Positions 6,908 to 14,481 of a stretch of DNA of 31,707 bases are shown here, one piece after another; the stretch's first letter is position 1, and every line of letters starts with the position of its first letter. Under the pieces are notes generated by a model, which searched no databases, had not been told where the DNA came from, and saw nothing but the letters and a program-made list of their open reading frames with translations. The stretch is from JAVBSC01 sp031547305 (GTDB lineage: Bacteria > Desulfobacterota > Desulfovibrionia > Desulfovibrionales > Desulfovibrionaceae), in contig JAVBSC010000090.1 of NCBI GenBank assembly GCA_031547305.1, positions 1 through 31,707 on the forward strand, given 5' to 3'. The position numbers were made by a program, and so were the translations under genes.

Positions 6908-8749
6908 ATGAACGCCGCTCCTTCGGAATTCGTTCTAGAAGCCGCAAACCTGGCCAAGAGCTTTGGCGGCGGCCGCAAGGGAGCGCTCGTCCAGGCGTTG
7001 GACGGAGTCTCCTTTAACGTGCGCCGTGGGGGCATAGCGGCGCTGGTCGGGCCTGACGGAGCCGGTAAGACCACGCTTCTGCGCATCGCGGCCGGGTTGA
7101 TGCGCCAGGATTCCGGCGAGCTGCGCATCTTTGGAGTGAAGGCGGGCGCGGATAAAGGGGCGATTCAGGCGGATATCGGCTACATGCCGCAAAAATTCGG
7201 CCTGTACGAGGATTTGACCGTAGGGGAGAACCTGGACCTTTACGCTGACCTGCGCGGCCTGGATAGGCGCGAGCGAGCGGAGCGCTACGCCGCCCTGCTG
7301 GAAATGACCGGCCTGGAAGGCTTCCGGGGGCGCCTGGCCGGCCGGCTTTCCGGCGGCATGAAGCAAAAGCTCGGGCTCATCTGTACCCTGGTCCGCCCGC
7401 CCCGGTTGCTGCTTCTGGATGAGCCCGCCGTGGGAGTGGACCCGCTTTCCCGCCGTGAACTCTGGCATATTCTGGGCCAGCTTTCCGCGCAGTCCGGCAT
7501 GTCCGTGCTGGTGAGCACCGCCAATCTGGACGAGGCCGCGCTCTGCGGCGATCTGACGCTGCTTTTCGCCGGCCAGGTCCTGGCCCGCGGCCGACCGGAA
7601 GAAGTGCGAGCCCTGGCCGATGGACTCAGCTATTCGGCCAGGCCCCTGGCCGGGGATACTCCGAGGGCCATGCAGGCGCGGCTGCGGCGCGCTCCCGGCG
7701 TCATCGACGCTCTGCCCCAGGGGGGAGCCGTGCGTTTTGTGCATGCGGAACTGAATGAGGAGCGGCTGGCGCATCTGGATGCTCCGCTGGCCGGGGCGGT
7801 TCCTCAGCCGGTTCCGCCCAGCCTGGAGGACAGCTTCATGCTGCTTCTCAGCCGGCACAGCGCGCCAAACGGCCGGTTTCCGGATTATGAAACGCAACCC
7901 CCAAAAAACGCGCCGCCCGTCAGGCCATCAGCCTTGCCGGATCCGGAGCCCACGCGGCATTCAGGGGCGGAGCGCGGCGAGCCGGTCATAGAGACCCGTG
8001 ATGTGCTGCGCGTCTTTGGGGATTTCATAGCCGTGAACAGAATCAGTTTTTCCGTATACAGGGGGGAGGTCTTCGGCCTGCTCGGACCCAACGGCGCTGG
8101 TAAGACCACAACTTTCCGCATGCTTTGCGGCCTGCTTCCGGCCAGCGCCGGCACTTTGCGCGTGGCCGGGGTGGACGTGCGGGAGGCGCGCGAGGAAGCA
8201 AGGCAGCGTCTGGGCTACGTGGCCCAGAAGTTTTCCCTGTACGCACCTTTGAGCGTGTGGGAAAATCTGGAATTCTTCGCCGGCGCCTACGGCCTTAAGG
8301 GCGGCCGCAAAGAGAAGCGCCTGCGGGCGGCGCTGGAGGATTTTTCTCTGGAAAAATACCGTGATATGCCGGCCGGTAATCTGCCAGGCGGTTACAAACA
8401 GCGCCTGGCCATGGCCGTGGGGCTGCTGCACGAGCCGGCCATTCTTTTTTTGGACGAGCCCACCAGCGGGGCGGATCCCATGGCCCGGCGCGAATTTTGG
8501 GGCCGCATTTCCGATCTGGCGCAAAGCGGCGTGACCATTGTGGTGACCACCCACCTGATGGAAGAGGCGGAGTACTGCGACCGTATCCTTATTCAGGACA
8601 GAGGGCGCATGCTGGCCCTGGACACGCCGGGCAACATACGCGCCCTGGCTTCGGGCGGAGGTGCGGACAAGTCCGTGGCCAGCATGGACGACGCCTTTGT
8701 GGCGATTGTAAAGCGGGCCAGGAATAATCTGGAAGGAGCGGGGCAATGA
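6908..8749 (+). CDS. ybhF: ABC transporter ATP-binding protein with two fused nucleotide-binding domains (YbhF-like)
   Basis: This 613-residue protein carries two ABC ATPase domains in one chain and powers the two permeases that follow. NBD1 has Walker A GPDGAGKT (48-55), signature LSGGMKQ (from 147) and Walker B LLLLDEP with D171/E172. NBD2 has Walker A GPNGAGKT (393-400), signature LPGGY (492-496), Walker B ILFLDEP with D516/E517 and the H-loop His549. In NBD1 the switch position reads STANLDEA, with alanine instead of histidine, so its hydrolysis may be impaired. A linker of about 100 residues separates the domains. An AAGGA ribosome site precedes ATG 6908. The stop overlaps the next start (ATGA), so synthesis is coupled to the first permease. 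Confidence 0.92.
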   Translation: MNAAPSEFVLEAANLAKSFGGGRKGALVQALDGVSFNVRRGGIAALVGPDGAGKTTLLRIAAGLMRQDSGELRIFGVKAGADKGAIQADIGYMPQKFGLYEDLTVGENLDLYADLRGLDRRERAERYAALLEMTGLEGFRGRLAGRLSGGMKQKLGLICTLVRPPRLLLLDEPAVGVDPLSRRELWHILGQLSAQSGMSVLVSTANLDEAALCGDLTLLFAGQVLARGRPEEVRALADGLSYSARPLAGDTPRAMQARLRRAPGVIDALPQGGAVRFVHAELNEERLAHLDAPLAGAVPQPVPPSLEDSFMLLLSRHSAPNGRFPDYETQPPKNAPPVRPSALPDPEPTRHSGAERGEPVIETRDVLRVFGDFIAVNRISFSVYRGEVFGLLGPNGAGKTTTFRMLCGLLPASAGTLRVAGVDVREAREEARQRLGYVAQKFSLYAPLSVWENLEFFAGAYGLKGGRKEKRLRAALEDFSLEKYRDMPAGNLPGGYKQRLAMAVGLLHEPAILFLDEPTSGADPMARREFWGRISDLAQSGVTIVVTTHLMEEAEYCDRILIQDRGRMLALDTPGNIRALASGGGADKSVASMDDAFVAIVKRARNNLEGAGQ

Positions 8750-9870
8750 GCGTTTCCGCATCCGGCCGCCAGGCGGCGCAAAGCCGCGCGGCCGCGCTTA
8801 TCCGCAAGGAAACCCGCCAGATGCTGCGGGACAAAAGCACTCTGACCCTGGGCATATTCCTGCCGGTTTTCCTGCTGATCCTTTTTGGCTACGGGCTGTC
8901 CCTGGACGTCACCCTGGTGCCGGTCACTGTGGTTCAGGAAAGTTCTTCGCCGCTTACCCGCGATCTGTACATCCGGCTTGGCCTTTCCCGCTACTTCAGC
9001 CCCACCCTGGTCCATTCCATGCGCGAGGCGGAGGCCTTGCTTCGCAACGAACAAACGGACGCCATAGTCCGCCGCCAGGATGACCCGCCTGAAGGCGGAG
9101 AGCATGTCCAGATCGTCGTGAACGGCCGCGATGCCAACCGCGCCCGGATCATGCGTCGCTATCTGGAGGGGGCCGTGGGGCAATGGGCCGCCGGGGCGCG
9201 ACCGCCCGGCGCGGCCGGGCCGGGCCTGGCGGTGGCCGAGCCGCGCATCTGGTACAACCACGCCATGGAAAGCAACTATTTTCTCGTGCCTGGCGTGACC
9301 GTGCTGATCATGACCCTGATCGGCGCGCTTCTTACCGCTTTGGTGGTGGCCCGCGAATGGGAGCGCGGCACCTTTGAGGCTCTTATCGCCACTCCGGCCC
9401 GGGAGGGCGAAATCCTCATCGGCAAGACCGTGCCCTATTTCTTCCTTGGCCTGATCGGGTTGAGCCTTTGTCTTGCGGCCTCCGCCTTTCTTTTTCAGGT
9501 GCCCATGCGCGGCTCCCTGGCGCTCGTGGTGGCCGCCTCCGCCCTGTACCTGCTGATCGCCCTGGGCATAGGGCTGCTGGTTTCCTGCACGATCAAGAGC
9601 CAGTTCCTGGCCAGCCAGGTGGTTCTGGTGCTCTGCTTCCTGCCCACCCTGATGCTCTCCGGCTTCATTTTTGACCTTACGAGCGCCCCGGCGCCGGTCT
9701 ACTACCTGGGGCACATCTTCCCGGCCACCTGGTTCGTGGACCTTTTGCAGACGCTTTTTCTAGTGGGCGATATTCCGGAGATCATCCTGCGCGACCTGGC
9801 CGTAATGGCCGGCTTTGCCGTGGTCATGCTCGGCCTGGCCCGCGCGGCCATAAAAAAGAGGCTGGAGTGA
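8746..9870 (+). CDS. ybhS: ABC-2 type permease (YbhS-like)
   Basis: This 374-residue membrane protein has the ABC-2 exporter layout. A short cytoplasmic start (ALIRKETRQMLRDKST) is followed by the first membrane segment (TLGIFLPVFLLILFGYG), a large periplasmic domain (about residues 45-180), and five further segments in the C-terminal half including YFLVPGVTVLIMTLIGALLT. The cytoplasmic REWERGTFEALIATPARE motif is the usual coupling helix contacting the ATPase. It starts inside the ATPase stop codon (ATGA). It should form a heterodimeric channel with the next permease of equal length. Substrate is unknown; in E. coli this system has been linked to drug and cation export. Confidence 0.9.
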   Translation: MSVSASGRQAAQSRAAALIRKETRQMLRDKSTLTLGIFLPVFLLILFGYGLSLDVTLVPVTVVQESSSPLTRDLYIRLGLSRYFSPTLVHSMREAEALLRNEQTDAIVRRQDDPPEGGEHVQIVVNGRDANRARIMRRYLEGAVGQWAAGARPPGAAGPGLAVAEPRIWYNHAMESNYFLVPGVTVLIMTLIGALLTALVVAREWERGTFEALIATPAREGEILIGKTVPYFFLGLIGLSLCLAASAFLFQVPMRGSLALVVAASALYLLIALGIGLLVSCTIKSQFLASQVVLVLCFLPTLMLSGFIFDLTSAPAPVYYLGHIFPATWFVDLLQTLFLVGDIPEIILRDLAVMAGFAVVMLGLARAAIKKRLE

Positions 9871-9951
9871 GAAAGGACGGCACGTTATATTGTTTGATAG
9901 CGGGATAGCGGGAAGTTTTTTTGTTAATGGCGTCAGGCAAAGGCTGTTTGT

Positions 9952-11076
9952 ATGGCTGAGTTTTTATACCGGGTCGGCGTGCTCTTCAGGAAAGAGGTGC
10001 GGATTATCCTGAAGGACCCGCGCAGCCGCTTTATTTTGGTTTTCCCCATCGTGGTGCAGTCCCTGCTCTTTGGCTATGTGGCCAGTTTTGATTTGAACAA
10101 GGTCTATTACGCCCTGCTGGACGAGGACAAATCCGCCGCTTCGAGGGATCTGGCCGCCCGCTTTGACGGCTCCGGAATATTCATCCGCGCGGCCACTCTG
10201 GAGAGCAGCTCGAAAATAGCCGGGCAACTGGACAACAAAGAAGCCCTCCTGGTTCTGCACATCGGGCCGCATTTTGAAAGCCGGCTGCTGGCCGGGCGGA
10301 GCGTGCCGGTGCAGGTGGCCGTGGATGGGCGCAACGGGAATATGGCCGGCATAGCTTCCAGTTACGCTTCCGAAATTATTGCGGATTTCAATCGAGACAG
10401 GATGAAAAGACAGGGGTTTGCGGTGGAGAACATTAATATATCCTTCCGCGCCTGGTTCAATCCCAATCTGGAATCGCGCTGGAACATCATTTCCGGCATG
10501 CTGGCCGTACTTTCCATGATCCAGGTGCTTCTGCTCACCTCGCTTTCCGTGGCCCGGGAAAAGGAGCAGGGCACCTTTGATCAGCTTCTGGTCACCCCCC
10601 TGGGCCCTTTGGCGATCATGCTGGGCAAGGCCCTGCCGTCGGTGACAATCGGACTCGCCCAATCCAGCCTGGTGCTGCTGATTGCCCTGTACTGGTTTAA
10701 AATACCTTTTGCCGGTTCCTACGCTGCCCTGTATGTATCGCTTATGGTCTTCAACTGCGCCGTGGTGGGCGTGGGATTGTGCGTTTCCGCCCTTACGGAG
10801 ACCATGCAGCAGGCCATGCTGTATTCTTTTTCCATGATCATCCCGCTTATTCTGCTCTCCGGCTTTGTCACGCCCATAAGCTCCATGCCCACAGCCGTGC
10901 GCCTGGCCACTTACCTGAATCCGGCGCGCTACGGCATAGCGCTGTGCCAGCGTATTTACCTGGAAGGAGCGGGTTTTGCGGAGTTTTACAGCGATTTTTG
11001 CCCGCTCCTGCTTATGGGCATGGTCACGTTGTGGGGAGCTTCACGTATGTTCAGGCGGCATCTGGCGCGGGGGTAA
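9952..11076 (+). CDS. ybhR: ABC-2 type permease (YbhR-like)
   Basis: This is the second 374-residue ABC-2 permease, with the same topology as its neighbour. An N-terminal LFRKEVRIILKDPRSR helix leads into the first membrane segment (FILVFPIVVQSLLFGYV), then a periplasmic domain, and C-terminal segments with the coupling motif REKEQGTFDQLLVTPLG. An 81-bp gap separates it from ybhS, unlike the overlaps upstream; the gap holds only a short 8-bp tandem (GATAGCGG twice) and no clear promoter. AAAGG lies just before ATG 9952. The gene ends 9 bp from the convergent lpxC with no hairpin between, so read-through or transcript collision is possible. Confidence 0.9.
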   Translation: MAEFLYRVGVLFRKEVRIILKDPRSRFILVFPIVVQSLLFGYVASFDLNKVYYALLDEDKSAASRDLAARFDGSGIFIRAATLESSSKIAGQLDNKEALLVLHIGPHFESRLLAGRSVPVQVAVDGRNGNMAGIASSYASEIIADFNRDRMKRQGFAVENINISFRAWFNPNLESRWNIISGMLAVLSMIQVLLLTSLSVAREKEQGTFDQLLVTPLGPLAIMLGKALPSVTIGLAQSSLVLLIALYWFKIPFAGSYAALYVSLMVFNCAVVGVGLCVSALTETMQQAMLYSFSMIIPLILLSGFVTPISSMPTAVRLATYLNPARYGIALCQRIYLEGAGFAEFYSDFCPLLLMGMVTLWGASRMFRRHLARG

Positions 11077-11085
11077 GCGGCGCTG

Positions 11086-12021
11086 CTATTCGGCTTCGGC
11101 CCACACCCAGGATTTGGAGCTGGCCAGCAGGCGGCTGATGACCTTGTGGTTGCGGTAATGGTTTGGCCTGGCGGCGTTGATTCGGCCCAGGATTGGCACG
11201 CCGGCCAGGGCGAAGTCGCCGAGCAGGTCCAGGACTCTGTGCCTGGCCAACTCGTCCGGCAGGCGCATGCCGCCCAGGACGCGTCCGGCCAGCAGCGCGG
11301 CCACGTTGGAGGGTCTTGCTCCGCGAATAAGCGGCTTCCCGGTGAGAAAGCCGCCAATCAGGGCCGGAATGGCCCATTTTATATTGCCAAAGGAACGGGC
11401 CGGAGCGATTTCCCTGGCAAAAACCTCCGGGGTCATTTCACCTTCCCAGCGCATGGGGGCGAATCCACGCTCCTGCATGGATACATCCACAAAACAGGCC
11501 TGAGCAGGCTCCAGAACATAGTGGCCGTCCTTTCCAGCGGATATCTCAAATTTTTCCAGAATTTTTATAAACCGCTTGGGGCGGGGCAGAACGAGCCGGC
11601 CGCAGCCTTGCAGGGCCTTAATCCAGGCCAGGGCGCCGCCGTCCAGAAAAGGAACTTCCTCGGCATCCAGTTCCACAACCGTTTCGTCGATCTCGCACAT
11701 CAGAAGGGCGGCCAGAAGATGCTCCACAGTTTTTACGCGCGCCCCGCTTTTTTCCTCCAGAGTTGAGCAGAGCGGGTATTCGCGCCACACATCCGGCCGG
11801 ACCGGCAGTTCCGCTCGTATTTCCCCACCTTGCATCCGCCGGAAAACGATGCCTTGTGGAGGAGCGCCGGGCGGGATGGGCAGAATGCGGATATTGGCCT
11901 TGTGCCCGGTGTGCAGGCCGCGCCCGGACAGGCGAAGTTCCCGCGCCAACGTGCCGCGCTGCGGGCTCCAACCCGCCGGGGCGGAGACAACAGCCTTGGT
12001 ATGAGCGGCTTGCTGCGCCAT
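11086..12021 (-). CDS. lpxC: UDP-3-O-acyl-N-acetylglucosamine deacetylase LpxC
   Basis: LpxC is the zinc deacetylase that commits the cell to lipid A synthesis. The 311-residue product has the two-domain LpxC fold signature. The N-terminal substrate motif is SGRGLHTGHKANIRI. The zinc ligands are His101 in TVEHLLAAL and His261/Asp265 in HRVLDLLGD, equivalent to E. coli H79, H238 and D242. A C-terminal PNHYRNHKVISRLL carries the general acid histidine. Start ATG 12021 is chosen because GGGGGTG lies about seven bases upstream; it gives an N-terminus about 20 residues longer than usual (MAQQAAHTKAVV). A still longer opening to 12234 overlaps the upstream gene and is unlikely. It is the last gene of a three-gene minus-strand run, 23 bp after the sulfotransferase-like gene. 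Confidence 0.93.
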   Translation of the reverse strand: MAQQAAHTKAVVSAPAGWSPQRGTLARELRLSGRGLHTGHKANIRILPIPPGAPPQGIVFRRMQGGEIRAELPVRPDVWREYPLCSTLEEKSGARVKTVEHLLAALLMCEIDETVVELDAEEVPFLDGGALAWIKALQGCGRLVLPRPKRFIKILEKFEISAGKDGHYVLEPAQACFVDVSMQERGFAPMRWEGEMTPEVFAREIAPARSFGNIKWAIPALIGGFLTGKPLIRGARPSNVAALLAGRVLGGMRLPDELARHRVLDLLGDFALAGVPILGRINAARPNHYRNHKVISRLLASSKSWVWAEAE

Positions 12022-12044
12022 TCTGCACCCCCATTCAGACCGGG

Positions 12045-13088
12045 TTACTTTTTGCCAAGGTAAGGGGTGAAGCGCGACAGCAACTTCTGCAGGCCGGGGA
12101 TTTGGACCAGAAGCAGGTAAAACAGCGAGCCGATCCGCCAAATCAGGCGTTCCGGCCAGGTAACGCGCCGGTACAGGCTGTGCAAAAGCTCCGCCACGTA
12201 CACGCGGTATGGGTCGGCCTCCAGATCCGGGCATTGCAAAGAGAGCGGCCGTTGCGCGAACGCGTCCCTGTAGCCGGGCAGGTAATCCGCATCAAGGCGC
12301 TCCACTTCAGCATCAACCGCTTTGGCAACATCCGGGCTGATCTGGCTGGCCGACTGCGGCCGGAACGCGGCGCGCAGTTTTTTCTCCAGTTGCACTTCCG
12401 TATGGCCGTAGGGCAATTTAGAAAAGATGGCCGGGGTAAAATACGGCACAGCCTTGTAAGGGGGGTTCGGATTGTAGCGTTTTTGCGGGATCATTTCCTG
12501 GGGCAGGGTAAGACCGATAATGGCGCAAAAATCCGTGACGGTATTTTGCGCTGCATTATAATTCCTTATAATGACGTTTTCCCCGCCGATCTGGCCCACA
12601 CAACGCTCGATAAGGCCGGAGGGAAACAAGATGCTCTTTTTGTTTTTGTACTGATGGTCAATGAATTGCTTATACGTGGCATTGGAATAGTTCCGCTTGC
12701 GCGATTCCAGGTACCAGTCCTTGGCAATGTCATCTATCCTTTTGACATACAAAATATACTTCAACTGATAGCCTGGAGCGGCCTTTTTGATATCCTCCAG
12801 GCTCTGGTCGCTTACGCCTTCCCTGCACAAGGTGTCGCTGCTCAGCACAATGGTTTTACACCCGAGCTTTTCCGCCTGGGCGACGATTTGGGCGAATTTT
12901 TTCCTTTTTACGGGGAACAGGTTCTTATGGCGGTAAAAATCAATGCCGCTTCCCGGCGGGTAATAAACGCCATGCCGTCGAAAAAAATCCCGATGTTCCG
13001 ACATAAAGAACTGAACGCTCTTTGTTCCGGTCTTGTACATCCCCATGTGGATATAAATGGTCCTGTCGGTTTCGCTCATAGTTGTCAT
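12045..13088 (-). CDS. Sulfotransferase-like P-loop protein
   Basis: This 347-residue protein begins with a beta strand and P-loop, IYIHMGMYKTGTKSVQ (about residues 11-26), typical of the 5'-phosphosulfate loop (GxxKTGT) of PAPS-dependent sulfotransferases. A second strand, KTIVLSSDTLCREG, and KYILYVKRIDDIAKDWYLESRKR fit the 3'-phosphate binding (Arg/Ser) region of that fold. The C-terminus has a hydrophobic stretch (WRIGSLFYLLLVQIPGL) that may sit on the membrane. The acceptor is unknown. Position between a YkgJ-like gene (9 bp upstream) and lpxC (23 bp downstream) suggests an envelope glycolipid or polysaccharide, but this is inference. ATG 13088 is chosen; ATG 13079 is an alternative. Confidence 0.65.
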   Translation of the reverse strand: MTTMSETDRTIYIHMGMYKTGTKSVQFFMSEHRDFFRRHGVYYPPGSGIDFYRHKNLFPVKRKKFAQIVAQAEKLGCKTIVLSSDTLCREGVSDQSLEDIKKAAPGYQLKYILYVKRIDDIAKDWYLESRKRNYSNATYKQFIDHQYKNKKSILFPSGLIERCVGQIGGENVIIRNYNAAQNTVTDFCAIIGLTLPQEMIPQKRYNPNPPYKAVPYFTPAIFSKLPYGHTEVQLEKKLRAAFRPQSASQISPDVAKAVDAEVERLDADYLPGYRDAFAQRPLSLQCPDLEADPYRVYVAELLHSLYRRVTWPERLIWRIGSLFYLLLVQIPGLQKLLSRFTPYLGKK

Positions 13089-13097
13089 ATCCGCTTT

Positions 13098-13685
13098 TTA
13101 CTGGCGTATTCTGGGGGGTCCGGCCAGGATCATTTCCGCCAGGGTCAGGTCGATTTTTTGCGGCCCCATCTTGTGGCGCTTTAAGAACTCCATTTCCAGT
13201 CCGGCCAGGGCGCGGGAAAAGGGAGTGCGGTCCAGGGCCGGCGCTTGTTCGTTCTCCGGGTGCAGCTCCGCGAAGCGCCAGCAGCCCCGGAACTCCAGAC
13301 GCTCGCCGTCCGGCCGGGCCAAAAAGTTTCTTGTCCCGTGCAGCCGGCAGATCATCAACCTGTAGTCATAAAGAGCGCACAAACCGCCTTCATTGAGCGG
13401 ACACATGGCCGTGGGCACCTGGCGCGCGTCCAGGGCTTTCCTGCATTCATCCACATAATCCCGCGCCCTGGCGATAAAAAGTCCGCGCCGCTCCTCAGGC
13501 AGGGTCATCAGGCCCTTCCACAGGTAACTCCACTCCACCAGCGTGTGATGCCGGAAAAAACTGGTGCAGCAGTTTTGCCCGCAGCCTTCGCAGGACAGCC
13601 CGCCCGCATCGGCAACCTTGCGGTAAGCTTCCTGCATCTCGCTGTACAATTCCGCCAGCCTGGCGAATAATCCTGGTTTTTTCAT
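13098..13685 (-). CDS. YkgJ-family cysteine-cluster protein
   Basis: This 195-residue protein has the YkgJ (zinc- or iron-binding CxxCxxxCC) pattern: C32, C35, C39 and C40 in CEGCGQNCC, then C95, C103 in CPLNEGGLCALYD, C113 in RLMICRLHG and C135 in FRGCW. The family is thought to bind a metal or Fe-S cluster; its biochemical role is not established. Start ATG 13685 is supported by AAGGA about nine bases upstream. It is the first gene of the run leading to the sulfotransferase-like gene and lpxC, with a 9-bp gap to the next gene, so the three are likely co-transcribed. Confidence 0.8.
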   Translation of the reverse strand: MKKPGLFARLAELYSEMQEAYRKVADAGGLSCEGCGQNCCTSFFRHHTLVEWSYLWKGLMTLPEERRGLFIARARDYVDECRKALDARQVPTAMCPLNEGGLCALYDYRLMICRLHGTRNFLARPDGERLEFRGCWRFAELHPENEQAPALDRTPFSRALAGLEMEFLKRHKMGPQKIDLTLAEMILAGPPRIRQ

Positions 13686-13726
13686 CAGCTTGTTCCTTTT
13701 GAGGGGTTCAGCCAGGCTTGCGCGGC

Positions 13727-13881
13727 CCGTGTCGCTCCAAGCGGCTGACGCCGCATACCTCCGGTGCGGTTAAGGCGTTTGCCGCTACCGGTATTCCTTA
13801 GGCCCCGCAACAAGCGCGGCAGCGCCTGGAGCGACACGGCGGCGCAAAATGAGCTTTGCTTATTTTGCGTCTATGCCGCCG
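13727..13881. repeat. Structured intergenic region with long-range and nested inverted repeats
   Basis: This lies in the 232-bp gap between two minus-strand genes. A perfect 13-bp inverted repeat (CCGTGTCGCTCCA 13727-13739 with its complement 13827-13839) encloses 87 bp that themselves contain smaller hairpins. Directly after it, CGGCGGC 13837-13843 pairs with 13875-13881, and inside that CGCAAAAT 13843-13850 pairs with 13862-13869. I see no ORF. The arrangement resembles a BIME-type or small structured RNA element, but I cannot name a family. Confidence 0.6.
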
Positions 13882-13890
13882 TAGTCGCGG

Positions 13891-13919
13891 AAAAAAGACG
13901 CAACGCCTCCCCAGGCGTT
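13891..13919 (-). terminator. Rho-independent terminator of the shikimate-kinase-like operon
   Basis: On the minus strand, starting within the stop codon, AACGCCT-GGGG-AGGCGTT forms a 7-bp stem (13902-13908 / 13913-13919). It is followed after five bases by six T (complement of the A run 13891-13896). This fits an intrinsic terminator. Confidence 0.6.
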
Positions 13920-14475
13920 AAGGCTCCTCCGCCAACCATTTGGCCAGGGGACGGACGTATTCGGCCACCGGGGATTCGCCGGCCCGGATGGTATGGGTGG
14001 CGTATTTTTCGTACAGGAGGCGGCGTTCGTTGTACAGATCCTCGATGGTCTGGCCGGGTGCGATGGCCAGGCCGCGATCCGGTTTTCTGGCGATGCGTTC
14101 CAGAATAATCGGCAGGGGCACGGCCAGGTGGATTATTGGGCCGAGGGCGGCCAGAAAGAGCATGGCCTCGTGGCGGTAGACCACGCTGCCGCCGGTGGAG
14201 AGCACGCAACGTTTCAGGTTGATGTGCCGGATCACCGAGGACTCCATGTCCAGGAATTCTTCTTTGCTCAGGGCGTCCGCCACATTTTGCAGGCGCGCGC
14301 CGTACATGGCTTCGATCAGGTGATCCGTGTCCACGTGCGCCCAGTCAAGCAGCTTGGCCAGCTCACGGCCGTGGCTGCTTTTTCCGGATGCGGCCATGCC
14401 GATGAAGGTGATGCAGCCGTCCGGGGCCACCTTGCCGGGATGCGGGGCATAAGGGGGGGCGCTTTGGTTTGACAT
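13918..14475 (-). CDS. Shikimate-kinase-like P-loop kinase
   Basis: This 185-residue protein has the shikimate kinase fold. It shows Walker A GMAASGKS (26-33), VDTDHLIE with the substrate Asp (about residue 49-51), STGGSVV (93-99, the Gly-rich substrate loop), a LID segment KPDRGLAIAP and ERRLLYEKYA near the end, matching the family's RxPLYxxxA. The arginine of the usual FRxxE motif, which binds the shikimate carboxylate, is leucine here (FLDME, L75). The enzyme could be a divergent AroK or phosphorylate something else. It is the last gene of a polysaccharide-type operon, 6 bp after the sugar-phosphate transferase, and no other aromatic-pathway gene is near. Confidence 0.75.
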   Translation of the reverse strand: MSNQSAPPYAPHPGKVAPDGCITFIGMAASGKSSHGRELAKLLDWAHVDTDHLIEAMYGARLQNVADALSKEEFLDMESSVIRHINLKRCVLSTGGSVVYRHEAMLFLAALGPIIHLAVPLPIILERIARKPDRGLAIAPGQTIEDLYNERRLLYEKYATHTIRAGESPVAEYVRPLAKWLAEEP

Positions 14476-14481
14476 GGGGTT

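Noticed and set aside
9896..9915. Short tandem repeat GATAGCGG x2 as a regulatory iteron
   Set aside because: Only two copies in an operon-internal gap; not enough to support a function.
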